A program made the translations under genes and the position numbers. From a virus, in the IMG/VR virus record IMGVR_UViG_3300037189_013517, positions 1-64,000 of that record: a stretch of 64,000 nucleotides of DNA. One strand, written 5' to 3'. The notes beneath the pieces are model-generated. The model did no database searches. It was not told where the DNA came from and saw only the letters and a program-made list of their open reading frames with translations. Positions 16,484 through 25,820 of this stretch are shown one piece after another. The first letter of the stretch is position 1; the number at the start of each line of letters is the position of its first letter.

Positions 16484-17656
16484 ATGAGAAAATTATATTA
16501 CATGGGGTTGGAACCGTATGAAGGTAGATATACTTTACAGTTGCAACAATGGAGCGAAGCTGCATTTAAACGACGTAATATTAACTATGAAGTTATTCAT
16601 GGTGATATCTTGGATGACTCGAAAGCTATTGTTACCGGACAAGTATTAGATGCACATGGACGTAGTTATTATTCTTTGACACAAATGGCAAAGCTTGTAG
16701 CAAAGATGAAAGCAGGTGAAGTTCAGCATGACGATGTTGTATTCTTTGAGGATATGTTCACGCCTGGTATGGAAGCATTACCTTATATCATGGATCAGAT
16801 AGATCATGAACATAGACCAAGAGTCTATGTAAGATGCTTGGCACAAACAATTGATCCTGATGACTTTCTGCATGTATGGGGAATGAATGATTGGATGGCG
16901 GATTATGAGCGTATGGTTAATCATTGGGTATCAGGAGTTCTTGCATCTAATGAAGAAATGGTAGCTCATATGAAAATTGCAGGTTGGAAAGTTCCTATCT
17001 ATAATATTTCAGGTCTTGCTTTTGATCAAAATGAAGTTAGAAGTCGTGTAAAGAATATTAAACCATTTGATGAAAGAAAGAATCGAGTAGTATTCGCTGC
17101 AAGATTTGATCAAGAAAAACAACCTGGTTTTTTTATGGAAATGGTAACACATTTTGGAAGAAAATCTAATATTGAATTTGCGGTATTATCAGGTGGCCCT
17201 TTGCGTAGTAATGCTCCCGGTTATATTGATGCGGCAAGAGCTATGCAAGAAGAATATCCTAACTTTAAAATTTATGAGAATTTGAAGAAGGATGAGTATT
17301 ATGAAATCTTAGCAGATTCAAAAGTATTATTCAATTGTGCTTTGCAGGATTGGGTAAGTAACACAGCATCAGAAGCAGATGCACTTGGAACAAATTGTTT
17401 ATTCCCCGCATATAGATCATTTCCGGAAACATTTGCTAACGACCCAGAATGCTTATATATTCCTTGGTCATTAGAAGATGCTACAAATAAACTAGAATGT
17501 TTATTGGAAACACCTAGAGCAGGAATAGGTCAATTGGCAAATTGGACATCTAAAACTATTGACAGATGTTTGGATGTAATGCTTGGCCCAGATACATTGC
17601 AATGGTATAGGGGTACAAATGATTATCGAATGTATGCAGCAGAAACTAAATATTGA
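16484..17656 (+). CDS. GT-B glycosyltransferase
   Basis: 390 residues from ATG 16484, preceded by GAGGATT. The C-terminal half contains NRVVFAARFDQEKQPGFFME, the usual start of a GT4/GT1 donor-binding domain, and SNTASEADALGTNCLFPAY, the acidic sugar-nucleotide site. The N-terminal half starts LYYMGLEPYEGRYTLQLQQW, seen in phage-encoded GT-B proteins. It is the second glycosyltransferase flanking dpdA. Its acceptor is unknown. Confidence 0.75.
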   Translation: MRKLYYMGLEPYEGRYTLQLQQWSEAAFKRRNINYEVIHGDILDDSKAIVTGQVLDAHGRSYYSLTQMAKLVAKMKAGEVQHDDVVFFEDMFTPGMEALPYIMDQIDHEHRPRVYVRCLAQTIDPDDFLHVWGMNDWMADYERMVNHWVSGVLASNEEMVAHMKIAGWKVPIYNISGLAFDQNEVRSRVKNIKPFDERKNRVVFAARFDQEKQPGFFMEMVTHFGRKSNIEFAVLSGGPLRSNAPGYIDAARAMQEEYPNFKIYENLKKDEYYEILADSKVLFNCALQDWVSNTASEADALGTNCLFPAYRSFPETFANDPECLYIPWSLEDATNKLECLLETPRAGIGQLANWTSKTIDRCLDVMLGPDTLQWYRGTNDYRMYAAETKY

Positions 17657-17667
17657 AAGGCAATAAA

Positions 17668-17859
17668 ATGAAAATTTCAGATAAATTAAAAACAGTAAAT
17701 AATGAAGTTAGTATCGCAAAATGTGACAATGGATTTATCTTCGAAGTACGAGGAGAAACTCCTGAAGAAAATTGGTCGCATGTTAAAATTGTCTGCAATA
17801 GTTTAGACCAAGTATTTGAACTATTGACAGAGTATTCTAATACGAAATCGAATGATTAA
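17668..17859 (+). CDS. Small hypothetical protein
   Basis: 63 residues starting MKISDKLKTVNNEVSIAK. GAAAGG lies upstream of ATG 17668, and the 3' end overlaps the epimerase start by 8 bp. It has an alternating beta/helix look and no recognisable motif. Coupling between two sugar-related genes is the only functional hint. Confidence 0.6.
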   Translation: MKISDKLKTVNNEVSIAKCDNGFIFEVRGETPEENWSHVKIVCNSLDQVFELLTEYSNTKSND

Positions 17860-18844
17860 CAGAACAGTTATTGTTACAGGTGCCGCCGGTTATATCGGCG
17901 GTGCCATTTCCATAGAATTGCATAGGCAAGGTTACTATGTGATTGGTGTAGATAGAAGACCTTTACCTGAGCATTTAACAAAATATTTTGTAAACTTTGT
18001 TCAAGATGAATTTAATAGCCCCAAATCTAAATTAGAATTATTAACATTGCCCGCAGCAATTGTGCATTGCGCAGGTACAAGTTTGGTTGAACCTAGTGTC
18101 AAAAACCCCGAGGAGTACTATGATAATAATGTTTCCAAAACACTTAGTTATATAACAAATGTTAGAAAATATTCTCCTACCACTAAGTTTATTTTTAGTA
18201 GCAGCGCATCTGTGTATGGCGATCCTGAAACTAATATTTCTATAACTGAGAAAACTCAAACTAAACCAATTTCGCCATATGGCGAATCTAAACTAATGAC
18301 GGAGATGATGCTTAAATCTTTTAGAGAAGCGTATGGATTTAAGTCAGTATCATTTAGATATTTTAATGCATGTGGCGCCGTTGCAAATGGATCGCATGGA
18401 CAAGAACCTGAGGCTACTCATATATTCGCAAGGCTATTTGAATCCATCAAAAATAATACTCCCTTTTATTTGTATGGAACAGATTATAATACTGCAGATG
18501 GTACTTGTGTCAGAGATTATATTCACGTAACAGATATTGCCAAAGCACATATTTCTGCTATAGAACATAATATAGAAGGAATATATAATATAGGATCCTT
18601 AACAGGCTATTCTAATTTAGAAATAATTAAAGCAGTTGGAAAGTATTTTGCAAAAAATCTTTCCATAGAAGTAGTAAATAAACGTGAAGGCGATCCTGCA
18701 TACTTAATTGCAGATTCAACTAAACTTAAAAATGATGTAAACTGGCAACCTGAAAATACTATAAGTAATATTATTAAAGATTTAGATGATTGGTATAACT
18801 CAGATAATTATGCTAAGAGGACTAAGGCATTCACCCCTCTATAA
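17852..18844 (+). CDS. NAD-dependent sugar epimerase, GalE-like
   Basis: 330 residues of the extended short-chain dehydrogenase family. The NAD-binding motif is TGAAGYIGGAIS (9-20). SSSASVYG and PYGESK supply the catalytic Ser/Thr and YxxxK, and VRDYIHVTDIAKAH is the GalE signature. It most likely interconverts UDP-glucose/UDP-galactose-type sugars, supplying donors for the neighbouring glycosyltransferases. Exact substrate cannot be read from sequence. Confidence 0.88.
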   Translation: MINRTVIVTGAAGYIGGAISIELHRQGYYVIGVDRRPLPEHLTKYFVNFVQDEFNSPKSKLELLTLPAAIVHCAGTSLVEPSVKNPEEYYDNNVSKTLSYITNVRKYSPTTKFIFSSSASVYGDPETNISITEKTQTKPISPYGESKLMTEMMLKSFREAYGFKSVSFRYFNACGAVANGSHGQEPEATHIFARLFESIKNNTPFYLYGTDYNTADGTCVRDYIHVTDIAKAHISAIEHNIEGIYNIGSLTGYSNLEIIKAVGKYFAKNLSIEVVNKREGDPAYLIADSTKLKNDVNWQPENTISNIIKDLDDWYNSDNYAKRTKAFTPL

Positions 18845-18880
18845 AAATTCTGCATGTCTTGCTTACAAAGGAGACAAAAA

Positions 18881-19399
18881 ATGAAGGTAACAGTAACTAG
18901 TAAAATTCCAAGAACTTATAAATTTACAAGTACAAAAGAATATCATGACGCATTTCCGTGCGCATATAGACAATGGCGCGCTGATAGTCATTGTAATTTA
19001 ATTCATGGCTATTCATTTAGTATGAAATTTTATTTTGGCACAGACAATTTAGATGTTCGTAATTGGGCTGCTGATTATGGCGGTCTAAAAGAATTAAAGA
19101 AAATTCTTGAAGATCAATTTGATCATACATTACTTGTAGCACAAGATGATCCAGAACTAGAAACATTTAAACTACTACAAGAAAAGAAAATGGCTAAACT
19201 AACTATACTACCTCGTTTAGGTTGTGAGGGTTTGGCTGATATGCTTTACAAATATGTCAATGGAGTTTATATTCCAGATATGTGGGGTCCTGGAGAAGCG
19301 GAACGGCTATGGTGTTATCGTGTGGAAGTACGCGAAACGCAAAGTAATATGGCATTCCGAGAAGGTCATCGAGAGTGGAATGAGGATTTATTTGCTTGA
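18881..19399 (+). CDS. queD: QueD-like 6-carboxy-tetrahydropterin synthase
   Basis: 172 residues from ATG 18881, preceded by AAAGGAG. The segment HCNLIHGYSFSMKF and the later FDHTLLVAQDDPE match the 6-pyruvoyl-tetrahydropterin synthase/QueD family as found in phages. The expected first zinc-ligand position (His in an FxxAHR-like motif) reads Tyr here (CAYRQWR), and the HGH pair reads HGY. The Tyr may be subfamily-specific or may weaken metal binding. The usual product feeds QueE in the deazaguanine pathway. It overlaps the next gene. Confidence 0.82.
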   Translation: MKVTVTSKIPRTYKFTSTKEYHDAFPCAYRQWRADSHCNLIHGYSFSMKFYFGTDNLDVRNWAADYGGLKELKKILEDQFDHTLLVAQDDPELETFKLLQEKKMAKLTILPRLGCEGLADMLYKYVNGVYIPDMWGPGEAERLWCYRVEVRETQSNMAFREGHREWNEDLFA

Positions 19400-19896
19400 A
19401 AAATAATATAGCAAAGGGCGTCAATAGTAAAGATGAGCAAATTGGCGAACTAACTGTAGCCTTTATAAATCAAAGTTCTACAGAATATCCTGTAACGGTA
19501 GGCGGGCCTAAGTTTGATCTTGTGCCCGTCACTAAGCAAAAAGATATTATGCTTAACGTTGGCAGAATGTATGCACAACAAGAGTATGATAGAATACTGG
19601 AACTTGTTAAAGTTTTACAAAAACAAGCAAATCAAATAAAACGAAGATTAGAAATAACAGATGCAGTACATGCTGCAGAATATCAGTTTCAAGTTTATCA
19701 TAATCAAATATATTGGTTAGTCTTTGATAGCAAAATAAATAATACTAGATTAACACCAATGGGTCCAAATAGTTGGTCTACAGGTGCCCCAGAAAATTAT
19801 GAATATATCGCACGAGTAAAATGGTTAGGCGACTATACTTGGATTGAGGTTGACGAAGAAGGAAATCCTACAGATGAAGCTAGCATTAATAACTGA
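19396..19896 (+). CDS. DUF2452-family protein
   Basis: 166 residues. The segments KFDLVPVT, LVKVLQKQANQIKRRLEI and ENYEYIARVKWLGDYTWIEV match my memory of DUF2452, a family of unknown function in bacteria and phages. The start is TTG at 19396, overlapping the queD stop, with GAGGA nine bases upstream. The nearest in-frame ATG would remove the conserved N-terminal part. It overlaps gp47 by 23 bp. Confidence 0.68.
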   Translation: MKNNIAKGVNSKDEQIGELTVAFINQSSTEYPVTVGGPKFDLVPVTKQKDIMLNVGRMYAQQEYDRILELVKVLQKQANQIKRRLEITDAVHAAEYQFQVYHNQIYWLVFDSKINNTRLTPMGPNSWSTGAPENYEYIARVKWLGDYTWIEVDEEGNPTDEASINN

Positions 19897-20932
19897 TACG
19901 CACTTCGGAGCAAGATCAGATTCGCAACAATTTGACGCATATTTCAAAAAATTCTATGAGGAAATATTTTTTCCTGAATTAGATAAAAGAAAAATATCCA
20001 ACATAATTCATTTAGGTGATTGTTTTGATCGTAGAAAATATGTCAATTTTAATTCTCTAAAATCTTGTAGAGAATATTTCTTTAATGAAATTGAAAAGAG
20101 AAATATTTGGATGGAAATGATTGTAGGTAATCATGACACATTCTATAAGAATACCAACGATGTGAATTCCCCAGAACTTTTATTAGGTGAGTATAGTAAT
20201 ATAAAAACCTATGATCGCGCAGAGGTTTCAAAATATACTAATATATTATTTTTGCCTTGGCTTTGTTCTGATAATTTTGCTGAAGCGATTGAGCTTGTTA
20301 GAGATACTAAAGCAAAAATATGTTTTGGGCACTTAGAAATTTCAGGGTTTGTTATGTTCAAAGGACAAACAACGCAGGAATCGCATGATGGTCTTGACCC
20401 TGAGATGTTTAAAAAGTTTGATCTTGTTTGCTCTGGTCATTATCATCATAAGCACAGTAAGGGTAATATACATTATCTAGGTAATCCGTATCAAATGTTT
20501 TGGAATGATTATGAAGATGAACGAGGATTTCATATTTTTGATACTGAGACATTAGAAATGGAATTTATTAAAAATCCATTTTCTATCTTTGAAAAATATT
20601 ATTATGATGAGGACAAAGAAGATCCAAATTCCGTAGATACTGAAATTTTTAGAAATAAGCTGATTAAATTAATTGTGGTCAATAAAAAAGACTTTGTTAA
20701 GTTTGATAAATTCATAGAAAAAATTTATGCAAAAGAACCAATTGAACTTAAAATTATTGAGGACTTTTCCGAATTTGAGGCAGAAGCAATTGACGAATCT
20801 ATTGACTTAGAAGACACTATGACATTATTATCTAATTATGTTGATAGTGTAGAAACCGATGCAGATAAAGATAGATTAAAAACTCTTCTAAGAACATTAT
20901 ATGTTGAGGCACAGCATTTTGAGGAAGCATGA
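19874..20932 (+). CDS. 47: Recombination endonuclease subunit gp47 (Mre11/SbcD-like)
   Basis: 352 residues from ATG 19874. Calcineurin-like phosphoesterase motifs are in order: DTHFGARSD, HLGDCFDRR, VGNHDTF, FGHLEIS and GHYHHK. With gp46 it forms the T4 counterpart of the Mre11-Rad50 complex that resects DNA ends for recombination and degrades host DNA. The start lies within the DUF2452 gene, and its stop overlaps the gp46 start by 4 bp. Confidence 0.93.
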   Translation: MKLALITDTHFGARSDSQQFDAYFKKFYEEIFFPELDKRKISNIIHLGDCFDRRKYVNFNSLKSCREYFFNEIEKRNIWMEMIVGNHDTFYKNTNDVNSPELLLGEYSNIKTYDRAEVSKYTNILFLPWLCSDNFAEAIELVRDTKAKICFGHLEISGFVMFKGQTTQESHDGLDPEMFKKFDLVCSGHYHHKHSKGNIHYLGNPYQMFWNDYEDERGFHIFDTETLEMEFIKNPFSIFEKYYYDEDKEDPNSVDTEIFRNKLIKLIVVNKKDFVKFDKFIEKIYAKEPIELKIIEDFSEFEAEAIDESIDLEDTMTLLSNYVDSVETDADKDRLKTLLRTLYVEAQHFEEA

Positions 20933-22647
20933 TAAAATTTAAAACAATTCGTTGGAAAAATTTCTTATCAACTGGGGCAAAATTTACAGAAGTTAAATTT
21001 GATAGATCAACAACTACCCTTATCGTCGGTGAAAACGGTGCGGGCAAAAGTACTATTCTCGATGCTCTTTGCTTTGTCTTGTTTAATAAACCATTTAGGA
21101 ATATTAACAAGCCACAGCTTATGAATAGTATAAATGCAAAAGGTTTACAAGTTGAGGTTGAATTTAGCATCGGCCCAAAAGAATATAAGATAGTTCGTGG
21201 CATTAAACCTGGACTATTTGAAATACATCTAAATGGTGAGCTATTAAATCAGGATGCTGCATCTAGGGATTATCAAAAGTATTTAGAAGACAGCGTACTA
21301 AAATTAAACTATAAATCATTTACGCAAATTGTAATTTTAGGTAGTGCATCATTCACTCCTTTTATGCAATTACCGGTTGGTCATAGAAGAGAAATTATTG
21401 AGGATATTTTAGATATACAAATATTCACAGTAATGAATTCTGTACTAAAGGAAAAACAGAATGAAGTTAAAACTAAAATAATAGATATAGAATCGCAAAT
21501 AGAGTTAGGTAAAAGTAAAGTAAAGCTTCAGCAAAGTTATATTAAGACCTTAGAAGAAGATAAACAAAAGAAAGTGGACGATGTTAAGAATAGAATCAAC
21601 GAAATCAATGAAGAGATTTCACAGCTTACTGGTCTCGTACAACAGGAATCGAGCGCGGCATCGACACTTGAGAAGTCTATCGAAGATGCGTCTACTAAAC
21701 GTACAAAACGTAGCGAGATGGTACAACTCTCTAAAAAGCTATCACAAAAAATACAAGCGCAACAGGAGAGTATTCGGTTCTACTCTGAACACGATGTATG
21801 CCCGACATGCAGCCAAGGGCTCGATGATACGTTCAAGACAACTGCAGTACATACACACGAACACTCGATTGTCGAAATTGAAAATGCTATTGAAATCCTG
21901 TCCGCCCAGCTCTCAGAGTTGGAAACCAACATTGACACTATTATTTCAATCGAAACTGCGATTGCAGAGCATAAAGAAAAGATTATAGAACTTAATACTA
22001 GTATAATTGGCAATCAAAATTATATTAAGAAATTGCAAGAAGAGATACAAAATGAATCAAGTAATACTTCTAATTTAGAAGATGAAAAAACTAATTTAAA
22101 GACATTAGCAAAAGAAGTTGTTGTACTTGCTGAAGAAAAAGGTAAGTTAACTGAGGATAAACATTATCATGAAATTGCAGGTATATTGTTAAGAGATACT
22201 GGTATTAAAACTAAGATCATTAAACAGTATCTTCCTGTAATTAATAAATTGGTTAATAAATATCTAACAGCAATGGATTTCTTTTGCCATTTTGAGTTAG
22301 ATGAAACCTTCAACGAAACAATCAAATCAAGACATAGAGACGATTTTTCATACGCGTCGTTTAGCGAGGGTGAGAAGCAGCGTATTGATCTTGCTCTGCT
22401 TTTTACTTGGCGTACTATTGCTAAAATGAAAAATTGTGCTAGCACAAATCTTTTATTATTAGATGAAGTTTTTGATTCTTCTTTAGATGCAAACGGTACA
22501 GATTACGTAATGAACCTGATAAATACTTTAGGAGATGAGACTAATGTATTTGTTATTAGTCATAAAGGCGATCTCTTATTTGATAAATTCCGAAGTGTGA
22601 TCAAATTTGAGAAAATACAAAATTTTTCGAGAATACAAGGAAGTTAA
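20929..22647 (+). CDS. 46: Recombination endonuclease subunit gp46 (Rad50/SbcC-like)
   Basis: 572 residues. Walker A GENGAGKS (34-41), two coiled-coil arms around a zinc hook CPTC (near 290), ABC signature FSEGEKQRID (near 475) and Walker B LLLLDEVFDSSLD are all visible. The ATPase partners with gp47. The central stretch around 21640-21990, including the hook, is clearly less AT-rich than the rest. Hand counts give 27 and 30 GC of 60 at 21661 and 21781, against 13 of 60 at 22021. This suggests a mosaic replacement of the hook region. Confidence 0.94.
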   Translation: MIKFKTIRWKNFLSTGAKFTEVKFDRSTTTLIVGENGAGKSTILDALCFVLFNKPFRNINKPQLMNSINAKGLQVEVEFSIGPKEYKIVRGIKPGLFEIHLNGELLNQDAASRDYQKYLEDSVLKLNYKSFTQIVILGSASFTPFMQLPVGHRREIIEDILDIQIFTVMNSVLKEKQNEVKTKIIDIESQIELGKSKVKLQQSYIKTLEEDKQKKVDDVKNRINEINEEISQLTGLVQQESSAASTLEKSIEDASTKRTKRSEMVQLSKKLSQKIQAQQESIRFYSEHDVCPTCSQGLDDTFKTTAVHTHEHSIVEIENAIEILSAQLSELETNIDTIISIETAIAEHKEKIIELNTSIIGNQNYIKKLQEEIQNESSNTSNLEDEKTNLKTLAKEVVVLAEEKGKLTEDKHYHEIAGILLRDTGIKTKIIKQYLPVINKLVNKYLTAMDFFCHFELDETFNETIKSRHRDDFSYASFSEGEKQRIDLALLFTWRTIAKMKNCASTNLLLLDEVFDSSLDANGTDYVMNLINTLGDETNVFVISHKGDLLFDKFRSVIKFEKIQNFSRIQGS

Positions 22648-22648
22648 A

Positions 22649-23245
22649 ATGGCAGATGTGTGGATGTTAGATATGAATACCGTCAATGCGTTTTGTTGGT
22701 ATAAAGATGTTTTTACTTCAGCAGAATTAAATTTAATGACTGAAATGTCTGATAAACTTTTTATACAGGATGCAAGAGTAGGCGGCAACGGTAATGATGA
22801 AGGTGAAGTAAAGGATGGTATTCGAAAAACCAAAATAGGATGGGTTGGAGTATCGGACCCTTCGAATCAATGGTTATATAGAAAATTAACTGATATAACT
22901 AATAATGCAAATCAAGCTTGGTTTCAATTTGATCTAAGACATATCGAATCTCTACAATACACTATGTATGAACCAGATATGTATTATGATAAACACATTG
23001 ATACTATGTTTCAAAGTATTGGACTTTATCCTAGAAAATTAAGTTTCTCTTTACAACTTAGTGATCCTTCTGAATATGAAGGTGGGGATTTACTTATACA
23101 TAATGGAATTGAACCTATTATTGCAAACAAAGAAAAAGGATCAATAACGTTCTTCCCATCATATTCATTACATGAAGTTACCCCCGTTACCAAAGGTCTT
23201 CGTAAATGTTTGGTTGGTTGGGTTCACGGTCCTAAATGGAAATAA
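22649..23245 (+). CDS. 2OG-Fe(II) oxygenase (prolyl-hydroxylase-like)
   Basis: 198 residues from ATG 22649, preceded by CAAGGAAG. The iron ligands appear as HID in YDKHIDTMFQ and the distal His in SYSLHEVTPV, followed by GLRKCLVGWVHGP, where the Arg binds 2-oxoglutarate. YEGGDLLIHNG is the usual core strand. The pattern is that of PKHD/YbiX-like hydroxylases, frequent in marine phages. Substrate unknown; protein or nucleobase hydroxylation are both possible. Confidence 0.85.
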   Translation: MADVWMLDMNTVNAFCWYKDVFTSAELNLMTEMSDKLFIQDARVGGNGNDEGEVKDGIRKTKIGWVGVSDPSNQWLYRKLTDITNNANQAWFQFDLRHIESLQYTMYEPDMYYDKHIDTMFQSIGLYPRKLSFSLQLSDPSEYEGGDLLIHNGIEPIIANKEKGSITFFPSYSLHEVTPVTKGLRKCLVGWVHGPKWK

Positions 23246-23246
23246 A

Positions 23247-23522
23247 ATGGCTACTAAAATACCTTTAGAATATTTAGATTTAAATAACGATTTTGGTTTT
23301 ACTGCAGTACATGAAACGGATTTAACCGAACCAATATTAACTGAAGTTAAAAGTTCCGCAGATACAGAAATAAAACAAAAGTTGCAAACTTTGGAAAAGT
23401 TAATTATGCCCCTTTTGGTTAATTTGATGAAGAATCCTGAAAAGGATTATATACATTGGCCTAACAGAGTCCCGTTAATCGAAAAACAAATCGAACGGAT
23501 TTTGGCAATCACAAGGGCTTGA
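23247..23522 (+). CDS. Small conserved T4-like phage protein
   Basis: 91 residues from ATG 23247, one base after the oxygenase stop. The C-terminal helix contains LEKLIMPLLVNLMKNPEKDY followed by IHWPNR, a pattern I recall in hypothetical proteins of marine T4-like phages near gp46/gp47. No enzymatic motif. Its last codons contain the -35 box of the next gene's promoter. Confidence 0.65.
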   Translation: MATKIPLEYLDLNNDFGFTAVHETDLTEPILTEVKSSADTEIKQKLQTLEKLIMPLLVNLMKNPEKDYIHWPNRVPLIEKQIERILAITRA

Positions 23523-23547
23523 CAGCTACTCCAAAAGGTGTTATAAT
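23519..23547 (+). promoter_or_regulatory. Consensus sigma70 early promoter
   Basis: Perfect TTGACA, 17 bp spacer, perfect TATAAT, 24 bp before the VWA-protein ATG. Confidence 0.92.
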
Positions 23548-23571
23548 AAGAAAACACTGAAGGAGGAAAAG

Positions 23572-25761
23572 ATGCAACCCCAATCAATTCAATCTAAAGC
23601 AATAACTGCAAAATTGCTCGCAACTGAGAATATTTCGGTTGAGCACAAAAAAGTTTCCACCGCTTATTTTGATGTTAAAAATCGAGTTATGGTTCTTCCA
23701 ATTTGGAAAGACATGACTCCTGAACTATATGACTTACTACAATGTCATGAGATTGGTCATGCGTTGGAGACACCCGCAGATGGTTGGCATAATAGCGTAA
23801 CCGATGAATCCAAAAAAGGATTTAAGACATATTTAAATGTAGTTGAGGATGCTCGTATTGAGAAATTAGTTGTAAGACGTTATCCGGGTGTTAAGACATC
23901 CTTTAAAAAGGGTTATACAACTTTATACGAAAGAGACTTTTTTGGTATCCACAAAAATAATTGGGATATTAATGAGCTGCCTTTAATTGACCGTATTAAT
24001 GTCCATTATAAAATTGGTGCATTTTTGAATGTGCAATTTTCAGATAATGAGTTACACTTCTTAGCTAAAATTGATAGCTTAGAAACTTGGGATGATACAG
24101 TAAAAGTTGCACAAGAATTATATGAATATGGTAAGCAAGAAGCTAAGCTAAAAGATTTTCAAGATATAGATTATCAAGATGATTTAGAATATGGTGATGA
24201 TGATTCGGAATGGGAAGAAGGTGAAGACAGCGACCTAAAAGAAAAATCTCAGAAAGGTCGCCAAACAACTTCAGGAATAGAAAATGATCCTGAATCAATG
24301 ACGGATAAATTTTTCCGTAGTATGGAAAAGAATCTTGTAGATGATTCCGTTAAACCGTATATCTACGTAAATTGTCCTACACCAAATTTAAGTAAAATCA
24401 TTATTCCTTATAAGAATGTTGCGAAGTTTTATAATGACTTTAAATATATCGATTATCAATTAACAGATGAGCAGTTAGCTTATAAAAAGTCTATCGCAAT
24501 ACCTAAAGCTAAAGAATATGTATATAAGAAATTCCAAGATAACAATAAAAAATATATTGGATACTTAGTAAAAGAATTTGAATTGCGTCGTAATGCTAAA
24601 CAATTTGCCCGAGCATCAACTGCAAAGACAGGTAAATTGGATATGAAAAAAATATTCCAATATAAATTAAATGATGATCTATTCAAACGTATGACAGTTG
24701 TACCGCACGGTAAATCGCACGGTTTAACTATGTATGTGGATTATTCTGGTTCTATGGGTGATAGCATAGGTGCTACAATTGAACAAACAATTGTATTGGC
24801 ATCGTTCTGCAGAAAAGTTAATATTCCGTTTCGAGTATATGCCTTTACTGATACTTCAATCGGATTCGATTTGCATCATAAAGAAACAGGTATTCAATAC
24901 GAAAATGAATCCGAATATTATAAAGATCTTGATTCAAAAAATAAATTCTCTAGAAATCCAAATGAATTAGGTATGGATGGTATGTTTAGATTGCGAGAAT
25001 ATCTTTCAAGCGAAATGACATCTACCGAATTTAAAGAAGCTGTGAAATATTGGTTGTTGGTAGGCGCGCTATATCAAAAGAGAGGGTTGCGTAGATCTGA
25101 TCTTTCAGATAATATTGCATACGAATTAAACTTGTCTCAGTTTGAGAATTTGAATGGTACACCATTAAATGAAGCAGTAATTTCGGCAATCGAAATTACT
25201 AAAGAATTTAAAGAAAAGTATAGATTAGATGTCGTGAATACTGTATTTTTAACAGACGGCGAATCTAATGAGAGAGGCACAATCTACGGAGAAACGGGTC
25301 ATGATAAATATTACGATAAGTATAACAATGATTGTAATGTCATTGTTAGGCATACTAAGACTATGGCTGAGGGCAAAAAAGTACCTGGGGCAGCATTAAC
25401 TACAGCGTTACTTGAATTATTAAAAAGTGTAGCTAATACAAATGCGATTGGATTTTTTATCTCTCCATATTATAGTCGAGGTAGTGTGATGCATCAAATT
25501 CGTAAATCTGGTAAACTTGTTGAGGATTTTGATAACAAATTTAAACAAGCCAAACGGGATAAATTCTTCATGCTAAATGATTGTGGATATGATGATTATT
25601 ATATTATCCCAGGTGGCAAATCTTTAGAAATTGAAGAAGATAAAATGGACGTAGAAGCAGGTGCCAAAAAATCAGATTTAAAGAACGCATTTATGAAAAT
25701 GCAAACAAATAAAACAGTAAATCGGGTACTTTTGAATAGGTTTATTAGTAAAATTGCTTGA
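23572..25761 (+). CDS. VWA-domain protein with HExxH motif (CobT-like partner)
   Basis: 729 residues. An N-terminal LLQCHEIGHALETP (about 55-68) is a zinc-peptidase-type HExxH, followed by a variable acidic region (about 200-235). A von Willebrand A domain starts at TMYVDYSGSMGDS (MIDAS, about 385-397) with TDGESNERG later. Together with the following AAA+ protein it forms a MoxR/VWA pair like CobS/CobT chelatase subunits. Such pairs, often labelled cobS/cobT, recur in T4-like marine phages, where their target is unproven. Expression is from its own consensus early promoter. Confidence 0.82.
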   Translation: MQPQSIQSKAITAKLLATENISVEHKKVSTAYFDVKNRVMVLPIWKDMTPELYDLLQCHEIGHALETPADGWHNSVTDESKKGFKTYLNVVEDARIEKLVVRRYPGVKTSFKKGYTTLYERDFFGIHKNNWDINELPLIDRINVHYKIGAFLNVQFSDNELHFLAKIDSLETWDDTVKVAQELYEYGKQEAKLKDFQDIDYQDDLEYGDDDSEWEEGEDSDLKEKSQKGRQTTSGIENDPESMTDKFFRSMEKNLVDDSVKPYIYVNCPTPNLSKIIIPYKNVAKFYNDFKYIDYQLTDEQLAYKKSIAIPKAKEYVYKKFQDNNKKYIGYLVKEFELRRNAKQFARASTAKTGKLDMKKIFQYKLNDDLFKRMTVVPHGKSHGLTMYVDYSGSMGDSIGATIEQTIVLASFCRKVNIPFRVYAFTDTSIGFDLHHKETGIQYENESEYYKDLDSKNKFSRNPNELGMDGMFRLREYLSSEMTSTEFKEAVKYWLLVGALYQKRGLRRSDLSDNIAYELNLSQFENLNGTPLNEAVISAIEITKEFKEKYRLDVVNTVFLTDGESNERGTIYGETGHDKYYDKYNNDCNVIVRHTKTMAEGKKVPGAALTTALLELLKSVANTNAIGFFISPYYSRGSVMHQIRKSGKLVEDFDNKFKQAKRDKFFMLNDCGYDDYYIIPGGKSLEIEEDKMDVEAGAKKSDLKNAFMKMQTNKTVNRVLLNRFISKIA

Positions 25762-25786
25762 CAATCGTTTGATTCGGTGTTATAAT
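25758..25786 (+). promoter_or_regulatory. Consensus sigma70 early promoter
   Basis: Perfect TTGACA, 17 bp, perfect TATAAT overlapping the end of the VWA gene, 34 bp before the AAA+ ATG. Confidence 0.92.
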
Positions 25787-25820
25787 AATGATGTAGTGAT
25801 TAACTCTGAGGAATTATATT

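Noticed and set aside
20832-21203. Minus-strand open frame of 123 codons
   Set aside because: Antisense to the gp47/gp46 junction, which carries clear motifs; no supporting ribosome site.
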